Source of the DNA: Bacteroidota bacterium
GTDB lineage: Bacteria > Bacteroidota > Bacteroidia > Bacteroidales > Prolixibacteraceae
DNA: 64,000 bases
Reading direction: 5' to 3'
Assembly (NCBI GenBank): GCA_023412195.1
Contig: JAEYNZ010000029.1
Span: 83,860 to 147,859, forward strand
Shown here in pieces: positions 1-7,665 of this stretch; position 1 is the first letter of the stretch, and every line of letters begins with the position of its first letter. The notes beneath the pieces were generated by a model. It was not told where the DNA came from. It was given only the letters and a program-made list of their open reading frames with translations, and searched no databases. Both the position numbers and the translations under genes were made by a program.

Positions 1-2
1 CC

Positions 3-794
3 ACCGAGGTAATTCAAGAATACGGTAATCCTGAAGAAAAGGTAGATCTCGTTATCCTGGCAGAGGGTTATACAAAAGAAGAATTGAATAATTTTTTAGA
101 TGATGCCCGCCGAGTTACAGGTTATTTGTTCCAGGAAGAACCATTTAAGTCACGAAAAGAAAATTTCAATGTCAGGGCTGTTTTAACACCTTCCACGGAT
201 TCCGGTACAGATGTGCCGGGAGAAAACACCTATAAAAACACCATGTTTAATTCTACTTTCTATACTTTCGATGTTTCGAGGTATCTTACAACCAGCGATA
301 TGAAATCGGTTTATGATGCTGCAGCAACTGTTCCCTATGATCAGATTTATGTTCTTGTTAATACCGAAAGGTACGGAGGGGGAGGTATTTACAATTTTCT
401 GAATATCTGTACATCGGGACATTCTCTTACAAAAGAGGTTTTTGTGCATGAATTTGGACATGGCTTTGCCGGACTGGGTGATGAATATTATAATTCGGAG
501 GTGGCGTATGAAAATTTTTATAATCCTGAAACTGAACCCTGGGAACCCAACTTGACTACACTTGTCGATTTTAGTAAAAAATGGAAAACCATGGTGGCAT
601 CTTCTACTCCAATCCCTACACCTAGAGCACATGAATATGCAACCACGGTTGGCGCTTACGAAGGGGGAGGTTACACTGCGAAAGGTATTTATAGTCCTTA
701 TATCGACTGCCGGATGAAGAGCAATGATGCAAAACAGTTTTGTCCTGTATGTATCGATGCAATCAACAGGAAAATCGACTTTTACAGCAAATAA
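3..794 (+). CDS. Peptidase M64 (IgA-peptidase family), 3' part
   Basis: This gene is open at the left window edge: the reading frame runs from base 3 without an upstream start and stops at 792-794. The motif DLVILAEGYT near the start is typical of the catalytic domain entry of M64 peptidases. The zinc motif HEFGH (447-461), followed by GLGDEYY, gives the HExxHxxGxxDE pattern of this metallopeptidase family. The C-terminus holds the expected cysteines (DCRMKSND, FCPVC). M64 members of Bacteroidota are usually secreted or surface proteins with an N-terminal beta domain, which would lie outside the window. The substrate is unknown; the IgA-protease name comes from one clostridial member and should not be transferred. 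Confidence 0.85.
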   Translation, partial: TEVIQEYGNPEEKVDLVILAEGYTKEELNNFLDDARRVTGYLFQEEPFKSRKENFNVRAVLTPSTDSGTDVPGENTYKNTMFNSTFYTFDVSRYLTTSDMKSVYDAAATVPYDQIYVLVNTERYGGGGIYNFLNICTSGHSLTKEVFVHEFGHGFAGLGDEYYNSEVAYENFYNPETEPWEPNLTTLVDFSKKWKTMVASSTPIPTPRAHEYATTVGAYEGGGYTAKGIYSPYIDCRMKSNDAKQFCPVCIDAINRKIDFYSK

Positions 795-846
795 AAAACG
801 GACTTGTTCATCAAATCCGTTTCCCCTCATCTGTTGTGGCAACTTA

Positions 847-1170
847 TTATCTCTTTTCAGATAGATTATAGGTAATATAGTGTGCTACGATGAGCCCAAC
901 TCCTCCGAAGAAAAAGATCATTGTGAAAAAGGCAACAACTTCGTTTACCACCCTTGAAAGAGCAAACCCACTGATTACACCTGCTGATAAACCTATTAAA
1001 AAGATTCCCCACTTAAGTAATGCATACTTTGATGAATCTGTTTTGAAAATGCTGGCATCAGCTCCTTTGTCTATTAAGGCAAGTCTCTCCCTTGTCCTGG
1101 TTGTCCAGTACACATACAGGATTGCGAACAATGCCAAAAAAAATCCGATTGGTACAAATATTCCTTCCAT
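847..1170 (-). CDS. DUF6249-like small membrane protein
   Basis: This is a 107-aa protein with three hydrophobic segments (about residues 3-22, 52-75 and 78-98) and a short charged loop containing RERLALIDKG between the first two. That loop and the topology match the DUF6249 family as I recall it, which often sits beside ECF sigma genes in Bacteroidota. Function is unknown. It is divergent from the ECF sigma gene at 1306. A TGTAAC-N16-CGTC promoter lies on its strand 44 bases upstream of the ATG, so it is probably transcribed by that sigma factor. A role in sensing membrane state or in controlling the sigma factor is inference. Confidence 0.65.
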   Translation of the reverse strand: MEGIFVPIGFFLALFAILYVYWTTRTRERLALIDKGADASIFKTDSSKYALLKWGIFLIGLSAGVISGFALSRVVNEVVAFFTMIFFFGGVGLIVAHYITYNLSEKR

Positions 1171-1213
1171 GGCTTTTAATTTTTAAATTGTTATTTTTTA
1201 TTTCTGCTCTTTG

Positions 1214-1239
1214 GACGCACGGTTTTTTAATCGGTTACA
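1214..1239 (-). promoter_or_regulatory. ECF-type promoter for the DUF6249-like gene
   Basis: On the minus strand the sequence reads TGTAAC (1239-1234), 16 bases, then CGTC (1217-1214). The -35 AAC and -10 CGTC cores are typical of ECF sigma promoters. The same motif with the same spacer faces the other way at 1270-1295. Expected transcription start is near 1207, giving a leader of about 37 nt. Confidence 0.6.
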
Positions 1240-1269
1240 TTTTTATTTGGAAATTCTTTTAAATAAATT

Positions 1270-1295
1270 TGTAACCGGTTGATCAAATTCTCGTC
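1270..1295 (+). promoter_or_regulatory. ECF-type autoregulatory promoter
   Basis: TGTAAC (1270-1275), a 16-base spacer and CGTC (1292-1295) lie 10 bases before the sigma-factor ATG. The mRNA would have almost no leader. With the mirror copy at 1214-1239 it forms an imperfect inverted repeat (about 1232-1278, 15 of 17 bases paired between the arms) that may also be an operator. Confidence 0.6.
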
Positions 1296-1305
1296 AAAGT
1301 AGCAG

Positions 1306-1872
1306 ATGGAAAATAAAGACGATCTTTATTATATAGAAAAGGTTATTCAGGGGCAGACCAATTACTTTTCCTATATCGTTGAAAAATATCAGGATATTGT
1401 ATTTTCCATTGCAATGAAAGTTCTTAGAAATCGTGAAGATGCCGAAGAAATGGCGCAGGAGAGTTTTATAAAAGCTTATAAATCCCTGAATTCGTTCAAG
1501 GGTAATGCCAAATTTTCAACCTGGTTGTACAGGATTACATATAATACATGTATTTCTGAAATCAGGAAAAAGAAGAATCACTTCGTATCCACAGAGGATA
1601 TCCAGATCCGCGATGAGGCGGAGGAAATGAATCTTGATGGCATACCGGAAGAAAACAGGGAGAAGTTTGTAAAGGCAGCACTGGAACAGCTCCCGCAGGA
1701 TGAATATACCCTGGTACTTTTGTATTATTTCAAAGACCAGTCAATTGAAGAAATCAGTCATGTTACCGGGTTATCAGAGAGCAATGCAAAAGTAAAGCTC
1801 CACAGGGCAAGAAAGAAGCTTTATACGATATTAAATGAAATGTTGAAGGAAGATATACATACAATAATGTAA
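1306..1872 (+). CDS. RNA polymerase ECF-family sigma factor
   Basis: At 188 aa it has the usual ECF length. Region 2 spans about residues 20-90, with the core-binding segment around MAQESFIKAY and the DNA-melting segment KFSTWLYRITYN. Region 4 (about 125-180) carries the helix-turn-helix SIEEISHVTGLSESNAKVKLHRARKKL. The ATG follows the ECF promoter closely. A putative membrane partner follows after 16 bases and is probably co-transcribed. The motif symmetry upstream suggests that it drives both its own operon and the divergent membrane protein gene. The inducing signal cannot be read from the sequence. Confidence 0.92.
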   Translation: MENKDDLYYIEKVIQGQTNYFSYIVEKYQDIVFSIAMKVLRNREDAEEMAQESFIKAYKSLNSFKGNAKFSTWLYRITYNTCISEIRKKKNHFVSTEDIQIRDEAEEMNLDGIPEENREKFVKAALEQLPQDEYTLVLLYYFKDQSIEEISHVTGLSESNAKVKLHRARKKLYTILNEMLKEDIHTIM

Positions 1873-1888
1873 CGGTTTAAAAATAAAA

Positions 1889-2302
1889 GTGATGAGAACT
1901 TTTGAAAACGATAGGGAATTAAAAATGTTTCTGAAAAATGTGAAACTGGAATCACCTGGAAAGGATTTTTCCATGCAGGTGATGAACCGTATTTTTCAGG
2001 AAGAATCTGTTGTGGAAAAGGTGAAAGCCGAACCTTTGCTGGGAAGGGGATTCTGGATTATACTTGCACTTTTCGGAGTTTTGATTGCTGTTATGGTTTT
2101 TCTTTCAACGGGTTCAACTGCTGCCGGTTCAGCTACCGGAATATTGCCTGATATTGATTCAACAAATTTTATGGCTGGTTACCGGTCGATTTTTGAAAAA
2201 CTGGATGTACTTCCTGCAAGTATCGCCGGAATTTTTATCGCAGCATCGCTGCTTGTATTTCTCGAGAAATTTCTCGAATCAAAGAAACTTAGCTTCTTGT
2301 AA
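1889..2302 (+). CDS. Putative anti-sigma / membrane partner of the ECF factor
   Basis: This 137-aa protein has an N-terminal soluble part of about 45 residues (MMRTFENDRELKMFLKNVKLESPGKDF), followed by two transmembrane stretches (about 50-72 and 110-127). The Bacteroidota pattern of ECF sigma plus short membrane protein supports an anti-sigma or membrane-tethering role. I see no HxxxCxxC zinc motif, so it is not a ZAS-type anti-sigma. The start could be either of the first two consecutive ATGs. The N-terminal motif 'ESPGKDFSMQVMNRI' recurs, from memory, in such partners; function remains inferred from context. Confidence 0.6.
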   Translation: MMRTFENDRELKMFLKNVKLESPGKDFSMQVMNRIFQEESVVEKVKAEPLLGRGFWIILALFGVLIAVMVFLSTGSTAAGSATGILPDIDSTNFMAGYRSIFEKLDVLPASIAGIFIAASLLVFLEKFLESKKLSFL

Positions 2303-2308
2303 GCTGAA

Positions 2309-2344
2309 ACATCCTGGTCTGTAAAAGGTCAGGATTTTTTTTTT
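2309..2344 (+). terminator. Intrinsic terminator after the sigma/anti-sigma operon
   Basis: The hairpin ATCCTG (2311-2316) / CAGGAT (2330-2335) is followed by nine T residues. The T-run overlaps the stop codon of the convergent hldD gene. Confidence 0.7.
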
Positions 2345-3308
2345 AATAGCACATCTCAGGAACGAGGTACTTTCCTACATATGTATCAACTCCCTCCTCA
2401 AGGCTGGTAAAAGGCCTGGTATAACCTGCATCACGCAGTTTTTGAATTTCTGCTTCCGTAAAATACTGATATCGCCCTCTTAAATCGACCGGTGTATCAA
2501 TAAACGATATTTCAGGATTTAATTTCATGCTGTTGAATACAGCCGTTGTCAGATCAAGAAAAGAGCGGGCCTTTCCTGTTCCCACATTATAGATACCTGA
2601 ATTCTCCTGGTGATGTAAAAAGTAAAGCATTACATCTGCAATATCTTCCACAAATATGAAATCACGGCTTTGCTCTCCATCTCTGTAATCCTTGTGGTGT
2701 GACCTGAATAACTTCATTTTTCCGTTTTTCCTGATCGTTTCATATGCATGCAACACCACTGATGCCATTCTTCCCTTATGATATTCATTGGGTCCATATA
2801 CATTGAAAAACTTTAAACCGGTCCAAAAGGGAGGAGTTCTGACCTGTTTAAGTGCCCATACATCGAAATCATGTTTCGACCATCCGTACAGATTAAGAGG
2901 CCGGAGATTTGATACGTTACTGTGCGAATCGGAGAATCCACATTCACCATTTCCATAAGTTGCTGCTGAAGAGGCGTAAAGCAACGGAACCTGGATCTCA
3001 GAGCATATATTCCACAACCTTTGTGAGTAAATCAGATTGAGCTGCTGGTACAATTCCGGCTCCTGGCCTACTGTGTCAGTACGAGCACCTAAATGAAAAA
3101 TAAATTCCACATCATCGGAATTGCTTATCAGCCACTTAAAAAATTTATCCCTGTCAATAAATTTCTTGTATTTTTTCTTAAAAAGATTGAGATCTTTAGA
3201 GGGATCATCGAAACGATCAACCAGAACCAGATCATTATAACCGGCCTGGTTTAATTTTCCAACTAAATAACTGCCAATGAATCCGGCAGCTCCTGTTATT
3301 ACTATCAT
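2343..3308 (-). CDS. hldD: ADP-L-glycero-D-manno-heptose-6-epimerase
   Basis: This 321-aa short-chain dehydrogenase/reductase epimerase converts ADP-D-glycero- to ADP-L-glycero-manno-heptose for the LPS inner core. The N-terminal Rossmann motif GAAGFIG binds NADP. The catalytic Ser/Tyr/Lys region is ASSAATYG and YGWSKHDFD. The segment FFNVYGPNEYHKGRMASVVLH is diagnostic of HldD relative to UDP-sugar epimerases. The gene stands alone, convergent with the sigma operon and divergent from folE. Confidence 0.88.
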   Translation of the reverse strand: MIVITGAAGFIGSYLVGKLNQAGYNDLVLVDRFDDPSKDLNLFKKKYKKFIDRDKFFKWLISNSDDVEFIFHLGARTDTVGQEPELYQQLNLIYSQRLWNICSEIQVPLLYASSAATYGNGECGFSDSHSNVSNLRPLNLYGWSKHDFDVWALKQVRTPPFWTGLKFFNVYGPNEYHKGRMASVVLHAYETIRKNGKMKLFRSHHKDYRDGEQSRDFIFVEDIADVMLYFLHHQENSGIYNVGTGKARSFLDLTTAVFNSMKLNPEISFIDTPVDLRGRYQYFTEAEIQKLRDAGYTRPFTSLEEGVDTYVGKYLVPEMCY

Positions 3309-3541
3309 ATTTTCAAAGCGGTTTATATGCCATGTTCTTTAAAAAAACACATCACGGCAGTCTGGTCAATTGAAAAACTACTTTCAGGCATTTTTATTGC
3401 CCAATCAGGAATAAAAATTTTATTTTCATCCTTCATCTTTAGGTTTGAATACATCTCCAACAATAATAGATAATATTTTGTGTGAATTGGTTGCTTCATC
3501 ATGAATTAAATGTTGAAAAATGAAAACACAAAATGATATCA

Positions 3542-3571
3542 TTTGGTTTTATAAAAAAAAGGTGATCTTTG
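3542..3571 (+). promoter_or_regulatory. Bacteroidota-type promoter of folE
   Basis: TTTG at 3542-3545, an 18-base spacer, then GATCTTTG at 3564-3571, seven of eight bases of the TAnnTTTG -7 consensus. The folE ATG is 22 bases downstream. Confidence 0.5.
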
Positions 3572-3593
3572 TATGAAATAAAAGCAAATTATC

Positions 3594-4214
3594 ATGTGTT
3601 CCCGTAAAATCAGCAGCAATGGGTACGAAAGAATTGAAACATTCGACGAAAATGTTACCCTGGAACTATCACAAAACTATCAGAACATTTTAAGCCTGTT
3701 AGGCGAGGATATATCACGGGAAGGTTTGAACAAGACTCCTGAACGTATAGCCAAAGCCATGCAGTTTCTGCTGCAGGGTTATAAAACCGATCCGGTTGAG
3801 ATATTAAAATCTGCAATCTTCCGCGAAGATTACCGTCAGATGGTCATCGTAAAGGACATTGAAATTTATTCCTTATGCGAGCATCATTTGCTGCCTTTTT
3901 TCGGGAAAGCACATGTTGCCTATATCCCTAATGGTATTGTTACCGGGTTAAGCAAAATTGCCCGGGTAGTAGATGTCTTTGCACGCCGTTTACAACTTCA
4001 GGAGAGATTGACCCTTCAGATAAAGGAATGCATTCAGGATACGCTTAAACCACTTGGTGTGGCTGTTGTCATTGAAGCCCAGCATTTGTGCATGCAGATG
4101 AGAGGCATCCAAAAACAACACTCCATTACCACGACTTCTGATTTCACGGGTGCCTTCCAAAAAACTGCAACACGTGAAGAATTTATCCGACTGATAAGCA
4201 ATAAGTTCAGCTAG
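3594..4214 (+). CDS. folE: GTP cyclohydrolase I
   Basis: This 206-aa FolE converts GTP to 7,8-dihydroneopterin triphosphate, the first step of tetrahydrofolate/pterin synthesis. Zinc ligands are visible as Cys95 and His98 (LCEHHLLPFFG) and Cys166 (HLCMQMRG). The conserved GLSKIARVVDVFARRLQLQERLT segment follows. The first ~25 residues are poorly conserved and an internal start is possible, but no other ATG fits the promoter better. It is convergent with the lactonase gene, with 4 bases between stops. Confidence 0.93.
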   Translation: MCSRKISSNGYERIETFDENVTLELSQNYQNILSLLGEDISREGLNKTPERIAKAMQFLLQGYKTDPVEILKSAIFREDYRQMVIVKDIEIYSLCEHHLLPFFGKAHVAYIPNGIVTGLSKIARVVDVFARRLQLQERLTLQIKECIQDTLKPLGVAVVIEAQHLCMQMRGIQKQHSITTTSDFTGAFQKTATREEFIRLISNKFS

Positions 4215-4218
4215 ATAA

Positions 4219-5352
4219 TTATTGAAATTCAAGGCATACCGGGGCAGGAATTTTAACTTCGTTACCTGTAAAAATGGGAGTGCCATTTTCATCCATACGA
4301 AATACCGTGATGTTGTTGCTTCGCTGATTGGCAACCAGTAGAAATTGTCCATCGGGGCTAAAGGTGAAGTTACGGGGCCAGTCGCCCTGGGTTGAAACCG
4401 ATGTTATCCATTCAAGTTGGTTGGTACCTTCATCGTTTCTAAATACTGCTATGGAATTATGCCCACGGTTGGACCCATAAACAAAACGCCCGTCAGGTGA
4501 AATATGAATGTCAGCACAATAATTCGTTCCTGTAAAATCAACGGGCAAAGTAGAAATTGTTTGTACTGTATTCCATTTACTTCCTTTTTTCTCCACTACT
4601 GTAATCGTTGAGTTCAATTCATTGATTACATAAATGGTTTTCCCGTTGGGGTGAAAGGTAAAATGACGGGGTCCTGCTCCAGGTGCCAGTTTAATATGCG
4701 ACTGCCGGGCAGGCTTTAGTTGATTGCCCTTCAGATTCAGAATATTCAATTGGTCTGTACCCAGATCTGCACTAAAAAGCGTATTTCCATCAGGGTGAAA
4801 TTTTATTGAATGGGCATGGGGAGCTTTTTGCCTTGAAAGGTTGGGACCCGAACCTTCATTCACAATGGTTGACGCTGCAGGCTTAAGGCTGCCGTCCTGT
4901 TCAACTTCATATAACGAAACAGTCCCTCCTCCGTATGTAGCAATAGCAACGTATTTCCCGTCTGCCGATACATCGATATGGCATGGGTCTGCTCCATGAG
5001 ATACCTGCTTGTTGATAAACTGAAGCTGGCCATTATCTTTTATAAGCCATGACTGGACGAATCCGCCCGATTCTTCAATGGCTGTTTCAGGTCTGGTTAC
5101 TGCAAAAAGAAATTTTTTGTCAGGTGTGATTTTTATAAACGATGGATTATCTATACCCTTGAATACCTGTCGCAGGACAATGTTTCCCGACGTCTTACTG
5201 AAGCTCAAAAGGTATATGCCTTCTGCTCCTTCTGAAGTGAAAGTGCCAGTATATATATATCCGTCATTTCTCTCCTGAGCTTGTAAGCTGAATAACAGGG
5301 TGAACAACACTAAAACTGCAAATAATTTATTCATGTGCTTTTTTTTGTTCAA
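4219..5352 (-). CDS. Secreted lactonase-family seven-bladed propeller (6-phosphogluconolactonase type)
   Basis: This 377-aa protein has a signal peptide ending around SLQAQ. The true start may be the second Met (MNKLFAVL, at 5334). Repeated blades contain HPDGK/SPDGRF motifs (GPRHFTFHPNGKTIYVINE, ISPDGRFVYGSNRGHNSIAVF, NFTFSPDGQFLLVANQ). These are characteristic of the Lactonase_7-bladed family that includes YbhE/Pgl. Export argues against a role on cytoplasmic 6-phosphogluconolactone, so the physiological substrate is uncertain. A second propeller gene of the SMP-30 type follows divergently. Confidence 0.8.
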   Translation of the reverse strand: MNKKKHMNKLFAVLVLFTLLFSLQAQERNDGYIYTGTFTSEGAEGIYLLSFSKTSGNIVLRQVFKGIDNPSFIKITPDKKFLFAVTRPETAIEESGGFVQSWLIKDNGQLQFINKQVSHGADPCHIDVSADGKYVAIATYGGGTVSLYEVEQDGSLKPAASTIVNEGSGPNLSRQKAPHAHSIKFHPDGNTLFSADLGTDQLNILNLKGNQLKPARQSHIKLAPGAGPRHFTFHPNGKTIYVINELNSTITVVEKKGSKWNTVQTISTLPVDFTGTNYCADIHISPDGRFVYGSNRGHNSIAVFRNDEGTNQLEWITSVSTQGDWPRNFTFSPDGQFLLVANQRSNNITVFRMDENGTPIFTGNEVKIPAPVCLEFQ

Positions 5353-5444
5353 TTTATAAAGTTTTATGGGATTATATGAACAATATCTTGCAATAGTTTC
5401 TTTTAAGTGGTAACTTTTTATTAATAAATTTTAAAGTCCAAATT

Positions 5445-6275
5445 ATGAAAGCAATTCTGATCGTAATGGTATTTGCAGCCTTAATAGTTTCAGCTCCTGT
5501 AAATGCGCAGAAACTTGAAAAGGTATGGGAAACGAAGGTGGATCTCCGGACACCCGAATCTGTTCTGTTTGATGAGGACCGTGATGTAATGTATGTAGCC
5601 AATATAAATGGAGATCCTTCCGAAAAAAACGGAAGTGGTTTTATCAGCATTTTGAATTCTGATGGCAGCGAAAAGACACTTGAATGGGTTAAAAACCTGA
5701 ATGCCCCTAAAGGGATGGCTTTGAAGGAGGGGAAGTTGTATGTATCCGATATCGACCAGCTTGTGGAAATCGATATCAAATCAGGTAAAGTGCTGCAAAA
5801 ATATGATGCTCCCGGTGCTGTCTTTTTAAATGATGTAGCTGTTTGCGGCAATGGAATTGTTTTTGTTTCTGATACCCGGACAGCAAAAATTCATGCATTA
5901 ATCGATGGAAAATTCACCGTTTGGATGGAAGGCAGTCCTCTTGAAAATCCCAATGGCCTGTTTACTGAGGGGGGCAAACTATTTATAGGTGATAACAATA
6001 TTTATGAAGTTGATGTGAAAACCAAAGAGTTAAAAATGATCATTTCTGAAGCTGGTGGTGTTGACGGTCTCGAAAAAACCAATAAAGGGGAATTTATATT
6101 CTCAAACTGGCCTGGCCGGATATTTATCCATAGGGATGGTAAAAATGTAAAACTCCTGGATACAACGGAAAAGGAAATCAATACTGCCGACCTTGATTTT
6201 TCAAAAAAGCATAACCTGGTGCTGGTACCTACTTTTTTTGATAACAGAATAGTCGCATACAGGATTGCAGATTAA
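5445..6275 (+). CDS. Secreted SMP-30/gluconolactonase-like six-bladed propeller
   Basis: This 276-aa protein has a clear signal peptide (MKAILIVMVFAALIVSAPVNAQ). The body has strand repeats such as TPESVLFDEDRDVMYVANING, NAPKGMALKEGKLYVSDIDQ and LNDVAVCGNGIVFVSDTRT, the usual pattern of SMP-30/NHL-like propellers. The metal-binding residues of authentic gluconolactonases cannot be verified by eye. It starts 92 bases from the divergent lactonase, and the CDGSH gene follows 20 bases downstream, so those two may be co-transcribed. Confidence 0.7.
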   Translation: MKAILIVMVFAALIVSAPVNAQKLEKVWETKVDLRTPESVLFDEDRDVMYVANINGDPSEKNGSGFISILNSDGSEKTLEWVKNLNAPKGMALKEGKLYVSDIDQLVEIDIKSGKVLQKYDAPGAVFLNDVAVCGNGIVFVSDTRTAKIHALIDGKFTVWMEGSPLENPNGLFTEGGKLFIGDNNIYEVDVKTKELKMIISEAGGVDGLEKTNKGEFIFSNWPGRIFIHRDGKNVKLLDTTEKEINTADLDFSKKHNLVLVPTFFDNRIVAYRIAD

Positions 6276-6295
6276 ATTAAAAGTTAAACTGATTC

Positions 6296-6535
6296 ATGAT
6301 GGAAAAACCTATTCAAGCTGCGAAAGTTCCCAAACTGGTTACTCTGGAGCCTGGCATCTATTTCTGGTGTGCCTGCGGAAGGAGTAAGAATCAACCGTTT
6401 TGTGACAGTTCTCACAAAGGTACAGGTTTGTTTTCGTTGTCATTTAAAATTGACGAAAGAAAAGATGCCTGGCTATGCATGTGCAAGCAATCGAAAAATA
6501 AACCTTTTTGCGACGGAACTCATAAAATTTTATAA
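6296..6535 (+). CDS. Twin CDGSH iron-sulfur domain protein
   Basis: The 79 residues hold two CDGSH-type motifs: CACGRSKNQPFCDSSHK and CMCKQSKNKPFCDGTHK. Each has the CxC-x6-11-CDxxH spacing that binds a [2Fe-2S] cluster with three Cys and one His. In the first motif the canonical CDGSH reads CDSSH, but the ligands are kept. It is small and cytoplasmic. Family members act in redox or cluster transfer; the specific partner is unknown. A strong hairpin follows immediately. Confidence 0.9.
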   Translation: MMEKPIQAAKVPKLVTLEPGIYFWCACGRSKNQPFCDSSHKGTGLFSLSFKIDERKDAWLCMCKQSKNKPFCDGTHKIL

Positions 6536-6562
6536 AGGCAGCAGGATTTTCCTGCTGCTTTT
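6536..6562. terminator. Intrinsic terminator between convergent genes
   Basis: The perfect stem GCAGCAGGA / TCCTGCTGC (6538-6558) is followed by TTTTGTT on the plus strand. It separates the CDGSH gene from the convergent rubredoxin-fusion gene. Confidence 0.75.
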
Positions 6563-6563
6563 G

Positions 6564-7304
6564 TTAAGTTTTTGTAAAGTACTCTTTCCCTGCATTGCAG
6601 ATCGGGCACCGATAATCTTCGGGTAAGTCAGCAAACGGAGTACCGGGTGGAATGTCTGCGGTTGGATCTCCATCTTCGGGATTATATTGGTACCCGCAAA
6701 CGGTGCAGGTATAAATATCCATATTTGCTTCTTCCTTTTGTACCTCTTCAGTTACGGAATCCTGTTGCTTATCTGCATCTTCTTCCTGTTTCAGCCTTTT
6801 TTTGTCAATATAGGTAGGTGAATTTTTTGGCGAAAGCATTTTATATTTCTCCCTGTACCATGCATATGTCAGTGGCTCTTCATCAGAAACAATGCCACTT
6901 TCCTGCACTTCACCCACAATGAGGATATGTGATCCAAGGTCAAGGCTGGAGGTAACCTTACAATCAAACCATGCAACAGTTGAATCCAAAACTACGGGAG
7001 CCCCTGTTGCTGCAGTAGTGGTGTTTATGTTCTGAAACTTGTTGATCTCTTCGCCCGACATAAATCCGAATGTTCCAATAAGCGATGTACTGGCATTTTT
7101 TGCCAGAACAGAAACTGTAAAGATTTTGCTCTCAAGGATTTTATCAGTCGTAATATTTTTTTTACTGCAGCTGATGGCTAATTGGGAAGGTTCAGAAGTA
7201 ACCTGGAAAACCGTATTCCCAATATATCCGTAATTACTGTCTCCTGTACGTGTAGTAACCAGGTACAATCCGTATGAAAGTTTATGGAATGCCTTGTATT
7301 TCAT
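6564..7304 (-). CDS. Flavin reductase - rubredoxin fusion (high-molecular-weight rubredoxin, Hrb type)
   Basis: Residues 1 to about 155 form a flavin reductase/FMN-binding split-barrel domain (GLYLVTTRTGDSNYGYIGNTVFQVTSEPSQLAISCSK, VAWFDCKVTSSLDLGSHILIVGEV). After a charged, low-complexity linker, the C-terminal ~52 residues are a complete rubredoxin (CTVCGYQYNPEDGD, RCPICNAGK). The order flavin reductase-rubredoxin matches Hrb of Moorella, which passes NAD(P)H electrons to flavo-diiron NO/O2 reductases. No flavo-diiron gene is in the window. A role in oxidative or nitrosative stress is inferred from the family. Confidence 0.85.
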   Translation of the reverse strand: MKYKAFHKLSYGLYLVTTRTGDSNYGYIGNTVFQVTSEPSQLAISCSKKNITTDKILESKIFTVSVLAKNASTSLIGTFGFMSGEEINKFQNINTTTAATGAPVVLDSTVAWFDCKVTSSLDLGSHILIVGEVQESGIVSDEEPLTYAWYREKYKMLSPKNSPTYIDKKRLKQEEDADKQQDSVTEEVQKEEANMDIYTCTVCGYQYNPEDGDPTADIPPGTPFADLPEDYRCPICNAGKEYFTKT

Positions 7305-7665
7305 CTGTGATTAATTAATTTTTAGGTGGCCGGAAAGAACGAGCCTGATAATTTTCTTCTGTCTTTCGACTACTGAACCATGCTCATTTTACAAACCTGG
7401 TTTTGTTCCAAAAATATGAAGTTTTTTCGTGAATTGCATACCCTTAATTTGATTAAAATGAACATTTTCTTTTTGAACTGTAGTTGATCAGGGATGAATT
7501 TTCCATAAGACTGTTCAGGTCAGTTGAATGGCCATCATGAAACATTTGATTAACCGGATTATGATTTATTTATGCAAAATTGTTTCAAAACGAGATCAAA
7601 TTTCAAAAATATTCCTAATTTGGTACGTTTTTATTAAATGGACGATCAACTTAATTTAACCGGAA
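7305..7665. other. Intergenic region upstream of the NtrC-type regulator
   Basis: This is a divergent promoter region of 361 bases with no convincing ORF. TAATTTGG at 7615-7622 resembles a -7 box and would give a leader of about 35-40 nt for the regulator. I looked for a sigma-54 -24/-12 pair (GG-N10-GC) just upstream of the gene and did not find one. Confidence 0.35.

Noticed and set aside
7600..7665. Possible sigma-54 promoter (TTGGTACG) upstream of the NtrC-type regulator
   Set aside because: The GG of a -24 element is present but no GC follows ten bases later, so the -12 element is missing.
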